6,274 nt of DNA from Methanothermobacter sp049720995 (lineage in GTDB: Archaea; Methanobacteriota; Methanobacteria; Methanobacteriales; Methanothermobacteraceae): contig NZ_JBNASF010000042.1 in assembly GCF_049720995.1 (NCBI RefSeq), forward strand, positions 1-6,274, given 5' to 3'. A program made the position numbers and the translations under genes. Every line of letters begins with the position of its first letter. Position 1 is the first letter of the stretch. Shown piece by piece: positions 1-5,530 of this stretch. A model generated the notes under the pieces. That model worked only from the letters and a program-made list of their open reading frames with translations, was not told the origin of the DNA and ran no database searches.

Positions 1-99
1 TGACCCTGAACCTGTCCCTGAGAACCTCTCTGAGCTCATGGATACTGTCAGATCAACCGGGGCTGATCTGGGGATAGCCCATGATGGCGACGCCGATAG
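1..99 (+). repeat. Left arm of a perfect inverted repeat inside the GlmM-like gene
   Basis: Bases 1-99 are identical, without a gap or mismatch, to the reverse complement of 6176-6274. The first mismatch is at base 100, a silent change in the Arg codon of DGDADR (AGG here, AGA in the other copy), and similarity then falls to motif level. The left boundary is not seen; the identity runs to the window edge and probably continues. Confidence 0.97.
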
Positions 100-718
100 G
101 ATGGTTGCTGTGGATGACAGGGGAAGGTTCGCAAGCTTCGATAAACTCCTGGCACTAATGGCAAGGGAGATAGGGGGCAAGATCATCACAACCGTGGATG
201 CATCCCTCTGTGTGGATGAATGCCTTGGAGGCTGCGGCGAGGTCATAAGGACGCGGGTTGGTGATGTTCATGTGGCAAACTCCATCGCAGAGGAGGGCGC
301 TGACTTCGGGGGAGAACCATCAGGGACCTGGCTGCACCCTGACTTCTGCATGTGCCCCGATGGAATACTCTCAGCCCTGAGGGTCGCCGAGCTCATCTCA
401 CGGAAGGGCCCCCTTTCGGTGCTCCTGGATGAGGTGCCATCCTACCCCAATATAAGGGATAAGGTTCCATGCCCCGATGATAAGAAGGGAGAGGTGATGG
501 AGAGGGTGGCCTCTGAACTCAGCCGTGAGTTCACCGACGCTGCAGAGATCAATACGATAGATGGGGTCCGCATATCAATGGAGGATGGGAGCTGGGTTCT
601 TGTGAGGCCTTCAGGGACAGAACCATATATAAGGATAACCCTTGAGGGTAAGACCCAGGATGAGGCCCGTCAGATCCATGAGAAGACCCGTGGTTACCTT
701 GAAAATCTGATAGGGTGA
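2..718 (+). CDS. glmM: Phosphohexomutase, probably phosphoglucosamine mutase GlmM (C-terminal part, 5' end outside window)
   Basis: This alpha-D-phosphohexomutase probably converts glucosamine-6-phosphate to glucosamine-1-phosphate in the cytoplasm. The frame is open from base 2, so the ATG at 38 is internal; about 238 of the family's usual ~450 residues are visible. The missing part would carry the phosphoserine active-site loop and domain 1. Seen here are the metal-binding loop DGDADR (83-100), a domain-3 sugar-binding loop GGEPSGT (308-328) and the domain-4 phosphate-binding loop RPSGTEP (605-625). The GGEPSGT loop differs from the GEENGG form typical of phosphomannomutase/phosphoglucomutase. 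This loop and the GlmU-like gene directly downstream favour GlmM, but substrate assignment is inference. The stop TGA lies inside the ribosome binding site of the next gene, suggesting translational coupling. The first 99 bases are identical to the inverted copy in the right-hand mutase, although the downstream sequences are strongly diverged. Confidence 0.88.
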   Translation, partial: DPEPVPENLSELMDTVRSTGADLGIAHDGDADRMVAVDDRGRFASFDKLLALMAREIGGKIITTVDASLCVDECLGGCGEVIRTRVGDVHVANSIAEEGADFGGEPSGTWLHPDFCMCPDGILSALRVAELISRKGPLSVLLDEVPSYPNIRDKVPCPDDKKGEVMERVASELSREFTDAAEINTIDGVRISMEDGSWVLVRPSGTEPYIRITLEGKTQDEARQIHEKTRGYLENLIG

Positions 719-719
719 T
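714..719 (+). promoter_or_regulatory. Ribosome binding site GGTGAT for the GlmU-like gene
   Basis: GGTGAT matches the archaeal anti-Shine-Dalgarno complement and ends three bases before the ATG at 723. The stop codon of the upstream mutase (TGA, 716-718) lies within it, so ribosomes terminating on the mutase are placed on the next start. This supports the ATG at 723. Confidence 0.7.
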
Positions 720-722
720 GAT

Positions 723-1988
723 ATGGAGGCTGTTGTCCTGACTGCTGGTGAGGGTACAAGAATGCGGCCACTCACACTTACAAGGCCCAAGACCATGCTG
801 CCGGTTGCAGGCAAACCCATGGTGGAGTACAGTGTGGATGCCCTCAGAGACAATGGTGTCAGTGAGATAATCATGATAACCGGTTACCGTGAGGATGTGG
901 TGATGTCCCACTTCGGTGACGGATCCGAATTTGGGGTTGACATAAGCTACGTGAAACAGGAAAAACGCCTTGGAACAGCCCATGCAATAGGCCAGGCCGC
1001 AGGTATGGTTAGTGACGACTTCATCGTACTGAATGGCGACATAATAACCGACATCCAGCTTGTGGGTGATCTGATATCTGCCTACAGTGATATGAAACCC
1101 GAAACCCTCATGGTTCTACGTGAGGTTCCCGACCCGAGTTCATTTGGAGCTGTCAGGCTTGAGGGTGACCGCGTGCGGGAGATAATTGAAAAACCATCCC
1201 CTGATGTTGATGCAGGGAACCTCATAAATACGGGTATATATGTGTTCAGTCCAGCGGTCTTTGATTACATAGAGCAGACACCCCTATCCCTGAGGGGAGA
1301 GTACGAGATAACAGATACCATAATGATGCAGGTGAGGGATGACCTCCCTGTAAGGGCCATAGTATCAGAGAGGGAGTGGATAGATGTTGGAAGGCCATGG
1401 GAGCTTCTGGATGCCAGTGAAAAACTCATGAAAGGCCTTGAAGGAGCCATCCGCGGGGAAGTGGAGGATGGCGTGACCATCCACGGCCCGGTGATGGTGG
1501 GTGATGGAAGCATTATAAGGTCAGGTACCTACATCCAGGGGCCAGTTTACATCGGCGAAGACTGTGATATAGGGCCCAACTGCTACCTCCGTGCCCATAC
1601 ATGTATAGGAGATAATGTGAGCATTGGCAACGCAGTTGAGATCAAGAATTCCATCATAATGGACGGTACCAACGTCAACCACCTCAGCTACGTGGGTGAC
1701 TCTGTCATAGGGGCAGAGTGCAACATAGCCGCCGGTACCAATATAGCCAATCTGCGGTTTGATGATGGACCTGTGCGCATGATGGTTAAGGAGGAATCTG
1801 TCAACACAGGCCGCAGGAAGCTTGGAGCCGTTTTCGGTGATGGCGTGAAAACCGGTATAAACTCAAGCTTCAATCCCGGTGTCAAGGTTGGGAAGGGTTC
1901 CCGTATCGGCGCCGGCTGCGTCATATACGAGGATGTGCCCTCTGATAAACTTGTGATACTCAAACAGGAATACATTGTAAGGGACTGA
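723..1988 (+). CDS. glmU: Bifunctional sugar-1-phosphate nucleotidylyltransferase / N-acetyltransferase (archaeal GlmU type)
   Basis: This 421-residue cytoplasmic enzyme probably acetylates glucosamine-1-phosphate and then transfers UMP to make UDP-GlcNAc; members of this family may also accept glucose-1-phosphate and dTTP. Residues 1-230 form the nucleotidyltransferase domain: GEGTRMRPLT (9-18) with PK (22-23), RLGTAHA (82-88), metal-binding NGD (104-106), EKP (156-158), NTGIY (169-173) and WIDVGRPW (219-226). Residues ~250-410 form a left-handed beta-helix of hexapeptide repeats. His320, Tyr323 and Asn343 have the same spacing as His308, Tyr311 and Asn331, which I recall as acetyltransferase active-site residues of Sulfolobus tokodaii ST0452. 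Length is normal for the archaeal bifunctional family. Position right after the GlmM-like gene fits successive UDP-GlcNAc steps. It is often mis-labelled glucose-1-phosphate thymidylyltransferase; the acetyltransferase residues argue for the GlmU role. Confidence 0.9.
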   Translation: MEAVVLTAGEGTRMRPLTLTRPKTMLPVAGKPMVEYSVDALRDNGVSEIIMITGYREDVVMSHFGDGSEFGVDISYVKQEKRLGTAHAIGQAAGMVSDDFIVLNGDIITDIQLVGDLISAYSDMKPETLMVLREVPDPSSFGAVRLEGDRVREIIEKPSPDVDAGNLINTGIYVFSPAVFDYIEQTPLSLRGEYEITDTIMMQVRDDLPVRAIVSEREWIDVGRPWELLDASEKLMKGLEGAIRGEVEDGVTIHGPVMVGDGSIIRSGTYIQGPVYIGEDCDIGPNCYLRAHTCIGDNVSIGNAVEIKNSIIMDGTNVNHLSYVGDSVIGAECNIAAGTNIANLRFDDGPVRMMVKEESVNTGRRKLGAVFGDGVKTGINSSFNPGVKVGKGSRIGAGCVIYEDVPSDKLVILKQEYIVRD

Positions 1989-2025
1989 TGGGGATGTCCC
2001 TGTGTCTTACAATGTCTTTGAAGGT
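1986..2025 (+). repeat. Upstream copy of a duplicated gene-start segment
   Basis: This 40-base segment matches 2050-2089 at a fixed offset of 64 bases, 31 of 40 positions identical by direct count without gaps. It begins with the TGA of the GlmU-like gene, followed by a G-rich ribosome-binding-like stretch, a GTG, and a coding-like stretch matching the start of the carbonic anhydrase gene. Over the shared SYxVFEG codons the mismatches are mostly third-position, apart from one changed codon (Asn for Arg). Confidence 0.75.
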
Positions 2026-2052
2026 CTGAAAGAGCCTCAGAGGATTTATTGA
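2002..2052 (+). pseudogene. Vestigial or leader-like 16-codon copy of the carbonic anhydrase N-terminus
   Basis: Starting at GTG 2002, this frame reads (M)SYNVFEGLKEPQRIY and then stops at TGA 2050-2052. The real downstream protein starts (M)SYRVFEG, so seven of the first eight residues agree and the similarity ends there. It has its own GGGGATG ribosome-binding-like stretch (1990-1996) at the same five-base spacing as the real gene. It may be the broken end of a former tandem duplicate or a short translated leader whose stop delivers ribosomes to the next ribosome binding site. Whether it is translated cannot be decided from sequence alone. Confidence 0.5.
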
Positions 2053-2089
2053 TGGGGGTGCTGATGTGTCCTACCGTGTCTTCGAAGGT
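2050..2089 (+). repeat. Downstream copy of the duplicated gene-start segment
   Basis: This is the functional copy of the 40-base repeat whose partner is 1986-2025. It contains the ribosome binding site, the GTG start and the first eight codons of the carbonic anhydrase-like gene. Confidence 0.75.
2054..2060 (+). promoter_or_regulatory. Ribosome binding site GGGGGTG deciding a GTG start
   Basis: The G-rich GGGGGTG lies five bases before GTG 2066. The nearby ATGs at 2052 and 2064 are in another frame, so GTG 2066 is the only well-placed start that gives the N-terminal strand expected of the family. Confidence 0.6.
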
Positions 2090-2530
2090 GCCAGAATAAT
2101 AGGTGATGTTGAGATAGGTGATGGCTCATCTGTATGGTACAACGCTGTTTTGAGGGGTGACATAGAACCCATAAGGATCGGGTGCCGTTCCAATATCCAG
2201 GATAACTGTGTTGTCCATGCAAGCAGCGGGTACCCTGTGAAGTTGGGGAATCACGTCTCTGTTGGTCACGCCGCGGTTCTCCATGGATGCACCATACAGG
2301 ATAATGTGCTGGTTGGCATGAATTCAACCATCCTCAACGGGGCCCTTGTGGCCGAAAATTCCATGGTGGGTGCAGGTGCAGTTGTTACCTCAGGTAAAAG
2401 TTTTCCTCCTGGAACCCTCATCATGGGGGTTCCTGCAAGGGCTGTCAGGGAACTTAATGATGATGAAATAAAATCCATAAGGGAAAATGCAGAGAGGTAC
2501 TTCCACCTGGCGCAGGAATATGAAGACTGA
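2066..2530 (+). CDS. Gamma-class carbonic anhydrase-like hexapeptide-repeat protein (CamH / ferripyochelin-binding-protein family)
   Basis: This 154-residue protein is a left-handed beta-helix of hexapeptide repeats followed by a C-terminal helix (about residues 128-154) and should form a trimer with metal sites between subunits. The three expected metal ligands are present: His51, and His68 and His73 in the GHAAVLH segment. Arg30, Asp32, Asn43, Gln45 and Asp46 also match the conserved active-site pattern of the gamma class. It has no signal peptide and appears to lack the acidic loop of the Cam prototype, so it resembles the CamH subgroup, which I infer is cytoplasmic. The likely reaction is CO2/bicarbonate interconversion, useful to a CO2-reducing methanogen, but many relatives are uncharacterised and often carry the old name ferripyochelin-binding protein. 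The GTG start is supported by a ribosome binding site; the preceding gap contains a degenerate copy of this gene's start. Confidence 0.85.
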   Translation: MSYRVFEGARIIGDVEIGDGSSVWYNAVLRGDIEPIRIGCRSNIQDNCVVHASSGYPVKLGNHVSVGHAAVLHGCTIQDNVLVGMNSTILNGALVAENSMVGAGAVVTSGKSFPPGTLIMGVPARAVRELNDDEIKSIRENAERYFHLAQEYED

Positions 2531-2567
2531 AAAACCGAACAGGTCTATAATGTAAGTATGAGTTGAA

Positions 2568-2574
2568 GAGTGAT
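2568..2574 (+). promoter_or_regulatory. Ribosome binding site GAGTGAT favouring ATG 2578 for hisC
   Basis: GAGTGAT resembles the GAGGTGAT consensus with one base missing and lies three bases before ATG 2578. The in-frame TTG at 2563, five codons upstream, has no comparable site, so ATG 2578 is preferred. Confidence 0.45.
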
Positions 2575-2577
2575 TCT

Positions 2578-3678
2578 ATGGTCAGAGTTCGTCCAGTAAT
2601 TCATAAAATGGAGCCATATGTACCTGGAAGATCCATAAAGGAGATAGCAGAAAATTATGGCCTCAAAGAGAGTGATATAATCAAGCTGGGTTCCAATGAG
2701 AACCCCCTGGGCCCATCACCGGCAGCGGTTAAGGCTATGGCAGGAGAACTCCAATCCACCCACAGGTACCCTGAATCAAACCTTGAAGACCTCCATGAGG
2801 CCATAGCAGATTATGCAGGCGTCGATGGAAACCAGGTGATAGTGGGTGGTGACGGTGCAGATGAGATCATCGATGTCCTCGGCAGAACATTCATTGATCC
2901 GGGCGACTCCTTCGTTGTGCCGATGCCATCATACATGTACTACGAATACACCCTCCGGGCGCATGATGCAAGGCCCGTCCATGCACGGTGGGATGTTGAG
3001 GAGAACCGCCTTGACCTTGAATCGGTCCTTGATGCGATTGATGACTCAACCCGCCTGGTCTTTCTCTGCACACCCAACAACCCCACAGGTGGTCTCATAG
3101 ATAAGAAGGATATAACCACTGTTGCAGAGTCCACAGACGCCCTAGTGGTTGTTGACGAAGCCTACTTTGAATTTGCAGGTGTCAGCAATGTGGATCTCTT
3201 ATCTGACCATGAAAACATCTTTATAATGAGGACCTTCTCGAAGGTCATGGGTCTTGCAGGCATGAGGATAGGTTACGGCCTTGGAAGCCCCGGGGTTATA
3301 GAGTACATGCACAGGGTTAAACCTGTATTCAGCCTCACAAGGCTATCCCATGCAGCGGCCCTTGCAACCATCCAGGACAGGGATTACATAGAAAAATCTG
3401 CAGAGTACTCCATAAAGAGCAGGGAATACCTATATGAGGAACTTAAGAATTTTGAAAGCCTCAGGGTATTTGAGTCATATGCAAACTACATCCTCCTTGA
3501 TGTGAGGGGTACAGGTAAAACCGCTGCTGAACTTGCAGAAGAGCTCCTCAGGAGGGGGATCATTGTGAGGGACTGCACATCATTTTCAGGTCTCGATGAG
3601 TACTGGATAAGGGTGAGTGTTGGGACCCTCGAGGAGGATAAACGGTTCATTGAGGTTCTTGCTGAGATCATTCCGTGA
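2578..3678 (+). CDS. hisC: Histidinol-phosphate aminotransferase
   Basis: This PLP-dependent fold-type I enzyme makes L-histidinol phosphate from imidazole-acetol phosphate with glutamate as amino donor, in cytoplasmic histidine synthesis. Numbered from ATG 2578 (366 residues, normal for HisC), it shows the N-terminal GSNENPLGPSP substrate segment, the NNPTG motif starting at Asn167, Asp193 and Tyr196 in VVDEAYFEF, the PLP-binding Lys222 in TFSKVMGLAGMRIGY, Arg230, and the carboxylate-binding Arg345 in WIRVSVGT. All catalytic positions look intact. An in-frame TTG at 2563 would add five residues but lacks a ribosome binding site. No other his gene is nearby, as is common in archaea where his genes are scattered. 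It lies 47 bases after the carbonic anhydrase gene, and its stop overlaps the next gene's ribosome binding site. Related aminotransferases are possible, but the N-terminal motif and length favour HisC. Confidence 0.92.
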   Translation: MVRVRPVIHKMEPYVPGRSIKEIAENYGLKESDIIKLGSNENPLGPSPAAVKAMAGELQSTHRYPESNLEDLHEAIADYAGVDGNQVIVGGDGADEIIDVLGRTFIDPGDSFVVPMPSYMYYEYTLRAHDARPVHARWDVEENRLDLESVLDAIDDSTRLVFLCTPNNPTGGLIDKKDITTVAESTDALVVVDEAYFEFAGVSNVDLLSDHENIFIMRTFSKVMGLAGMRIGYGLGSPGVIEYMHRVKPVFSLTRLSHAAALATIQDRDYIEKSAEYSIKSREYLYEELKNFESLRVFESYANYILLDVRGTGKTAAELAEELLRRGIIVRDCTSFSGLDEYWIRVSVGTLEEDKRFIEVLAEIIP

Positions 3679-3679
3679 T
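3675..3679 (+). promoter_or_regulatory. Ribosome binding site GTGAT overlapping the hisC stop codon
   Basis: GTGAT lies four bases before ATG 3684 and contains the hisC stop TGA (3676-3678). The same GTG could be read as an upstream start at 3675, but no ribosome binding site precedes it, so it is better explained as the site serving ATG 3684. Confidence 0.5.
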
Positions 3680-3683
3680 TTCA

Positions 3684-4379
3684 ATGAAAATAGGTTCAAT
3701 GGCAGTTTCAACCCTTGAATATCCAGGTAAACTCTCCCTTGTGATATTCACAGCAGGATGTAACTTCAGGTGCCCCTACTGTCATAACCCAGAACTAATA
3801 GACGGAGGGGTTGAAGTTGATCTCTCAGCCATCATGGATGACATGGAGAAATACTCCGACTTTGTTGATGCCGTCGTGGTGAGTGGTGGCGAGCCCCTCC
3901 TCCAGGTGGACGATGTGGAGGTGGTGCTAAGGCACGCCCGTTCCCTGGGGCTCCATACGAAGCTTGACACCAATGGTTACTCCCCCAGGGCCCTCATGAG
4001 GTTGCTGCCCTTACTTGATTGTGTTGCAGTGGATGTGAAGGCCCCCTTCCACCGTTACAGGGAGCTTGCCGGTGTCAGATGTGATGGTGTGGGGGAGAGC
4101 CTCCGTCTTCTTGCCGGTTCAGATGTTACTGTTGAGTGCCGGACAACCTTCGTGCCGGGCCTCCTGGACGAGGAGGACATTAAGATTATCGCAGAGTCCA
4201 TAGACTGTGACATCTACGTTATCCAGCAGTTCAGGAACAGGGTTGTCCTGGATGAAAAACTGAAGGACCTGGAGCCCCCATCACCAGGTATGCTCAGGGA
4301 AATTGCCCTGAAGGTTAAAAAACATTTCAGGAAGGTTAAGATACGTACCGAGGAGTTCGGAGAGGAAGAAATTCAATAA
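3684..4379 (+). CDS. NrdG2-type radical SAM glycyl-radical-enzyme activating protein
   Basis: This 231-residue radical SAM enzyme resembles the family labelled anaerobic ribonucleoside-triphosphate reductase activating protein (NrdG2 type), which installs a glycyl radical on a partner enzyme. The [4Fe-4S] cluster motif CNFRCPYC has Cys26, Cys30 and Cys33. It is followed by GGEP (68-71), which contacts S-adenosylmethionine, then LDTNGY (94-99) and DVKAP (117-121), forming a partial TIM barrel. The N-terminal LEYPGKLSLVIFTAGC is characteristic. Cys113 and Cys sites near the C-terminus do not form an obvious second cluster motif. The ATG at 3684 is chosen over GTG 3675 because it has a ribosome binding site and matches the usual MKIG-type start of the family. 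It overlaps the hisC end region and is 17 bases before the TPR gene. No glycyl radical enzyme is present in the window, so its target is unknown. Confidence 0.85.
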   Translation: MKIGSMAVSTLEYPGKLSLVIFTAGCNFRCPYCHNPELIDGGVEVDLSAIMDDMEKYSDFVDAVVVSGGEPLLQVDDVEVVLRHARSLGLHTKLDTNGYSPRALMRLLPLLDCVAVDVKAPFHRYRELAGVRCDGVGESLRLLAGSDVTVECRTTFVPGLLDEEDIKIIAESIDCDIYVIQQFRNRVVLDEKLKDLEPPSPGMLREIALKVKKHFRKVKIRTEEFGEEEIQ

Positions 4380-4381
4380 CA

Positions 4382-4390
4382 GGGGGAGAT
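4382..4390 (+). promoter_or_regulatory. Ribosome binding site GGGGGAGAT supporting a GTG start
   Basis: This strong purine-rich site lies six bases before GTG 4397 in the 17-base gap after the radical SAM gene. It supports GTG as the start, which also gives a complete N-terminal ASCH-like domain. Confidence 0.65.
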
Positions 4391-4396
4391 ACCAAA

Positions 4397-5530
4397 GTGC
4401 CCATACTATCATTCAGCAGCAGGGACATTGATCTTGTAACAGGAAAAAGGACCATGACCATACGCCGTAAATGGAAGAGACCCCTAAGGGTGGGGGATCG
4501 CCTTCACTGTTACTGGAACCTTGTCTCCAAGGACCGTGAGAAGGTATTCGAGGCAGTGGTCACAGACGTTGAAACCGTCAGGTTCGGTGAGCTCAGGAAA
4601 AACGATGAACTGGCAAGGGAGGATGGATTCAGGGATGCCAAGGAACTTGAGGAAGAATTTAAAAGGATGTACCAGGGTGCGGTGGACGATGAAACCGAAT
4701 TCCAGGTTATAAGGTTCAGAAAGCTTCCGGTGGAGGAATGGGAGGGCAAAAAGATCGATGAAAAGGCCATGATAACCAGAAGGGCTGACATACTCTTTGA
4801 TTCAGGAAAATTCAATAAATCCCGCCTATGTTACACTGCAGCCCTTCGAATCGACCCTGACGATGTCTACGTCCTTAACAGACTGGCAGACAATCTCACA
4901 AGGCTTGGGAGATTCGATGAAGCCCTTGAAAACTACAGGAGAGCCATAAGGATAGCTCCTGAAAATCCTTATATATGGAACAACATGGCCATAGCCCTCC
5001 TCAATGCCGGTGACGTGGATGGGGCACTTGAGGCCAGTGCAAGGGCCCTGAAGATAAGGCCCCATGATCCTGCCCTGCTTTACTGGAGAGGTGTTATGCT
5101 CGAGGTGGCCGAAAAACCTGTTGAAGCCCTTGAATGCTATGAGAAGGCAATTGAAAGGGACCACCGGAATGCTGAGTTATGGACCGCCAGGGGAAACCTG
5201 CTCTCAGAACTTGGGAGGATGGAGGATGCCCTTGAATCCTACAATAATGCCCTTGAACTGGCCCTTGAAGATGAACAGGACCCCCATCTCTGGAACCGTA
5301 AGGGCAACGCCCTTCTTGAACTTGAAAGATTTGAAGAGGCCCTTGAATGCTACAGAAGGGCCATTGAAATGGATCCGGAGAATGATGTCTACTGGACCAA
5401 CCTAGGGGTTGCGCTGCTGGAGCTTGAAAGATTTGAGGAGGCCCTGAATTCATTCAGCAGGGCCCTCCAGTTAAACCCTGAAAATGAGGATGCAGAGATA
5501 CTGCTGGAGGAGTGCCTTGAAAACCTCTAG
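4397..5530 (+). CDS. ASCH-like domain fused to seven tetratricopeptide repeats
   Basis: This 377-residue soluble protein has two parts. Residues ~1-110 look like an ASCH (PUA-fold) domain: ILSFSSRDIDLVTGKRTMTIRR (4-24, shown in part by its key G16, T19, T21 and R23), GD at 33-34, FGEL at 62-65, the acidic-aromatic stretch E74-F77, and the closing strand FQVIRF (102-107). ASCH domains bind RNA or modified nucleosides; some hydrolyse N4-acetylcytidine. Residues 123-363 are seven TPRs at about 123, 157, 191, 225, 259, 296 and 330, mostly 34 residues, the fifth extended to 37; these are protein-interaction modules. No transmembrane segment or signal peptide is visible. Older annotations of such proteins as O-linked GlcNAc transferase reflect only TPR similarity; no glycosyltransferase domain is present. 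It is the last gene of the + unit, and its TAG stop overlaps the stop of the convergent mutase. TPR assignment is secure; ASCH is likely; function is unknown. Confidence 0.85.
   Translation: MPILSFSSRDIDLVTGKRTMTIRRKWKRPLRVGDRLHCYWNLVSKDREKVFEAVVTDVETVRFGELRKNDELAREDGFRDAKELEEEFKRMYQGAVDDETEFQVIRFRKLPVEEWEGKKIDEKAMITRRADILFDSGKFNKSRLCYTAALRIDPDDVYVLNRLADNLTRLGRFDEALENYRRAIRIAPENPYIWNNMAIALLNAGDVDGALEASARALKIRPHDPALLYWRGVMLEVAEKPVEALECYEKAIERDHRNAELWTARGNLLSELGRMEDALESYNNALELALEDEQDPHLWNRKGNALLELERFEEALECYRRAIEMDPENDVYWTNLGVALLELERFEEALNSFSRALQLNPENEDAEILLEECLENL
5282..5485 (+). repeat. Two adjacent TPR units similar at the DNA level
   Basis: The sixth (5282-5383) and seventh (5384-5485) TPR codon blocks are each 102 bases. 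Their centre is nearly identical in DNA: CTTGAAAGATTTGARGAGG starts at 5321 and again at 5423. This suggests fairly recent duplication within the gene. An earlier unit shares GCCCTTGAATGCTA (5126 and 5339). Confidence 0.55.

Noticed and set aside
38..718. ATG 38 (and the equivalent ATG at 6237 on the minus strand) as true gene starts.
   Set aside because: The frames are open upstream to the window edges and encode conserved mutase residues before these ATGs, so both are internal methionines of truncated-by-window genes.
549..983. Long minus-strand open frames opposite the mutase/GlmU junction and opposite the TPR gene (4826-5164, 5094-5453).
   Set aside because: They lie antisense to well-supported genes, have no recognisable motifs and reflect codon bias of the true strand; the TPR ones echo the repeat structure.
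2545..2552. CTATAATG as a promoter (TATA box) for hisC.
   Set aside because: It lacks a purine-rich BRE upstream and the TTTATATA form expected in this group, and a start site about 25 bases on would leave almost no leader. Too weak to call.
2563..2577. TTG 2563 as the hisC start.
   Set aside because: No ribosome binding site precedes it, whereas ATG 2578 has GAGTGAT at a short spacing.
4397..5530. O-linked GlcNAc transferase for the TPR protein.
   Set aside because: Only the TPR half resembles such enzymes; no glycosyltransferase domain is present and the N-terminal domain looks like ASCH.
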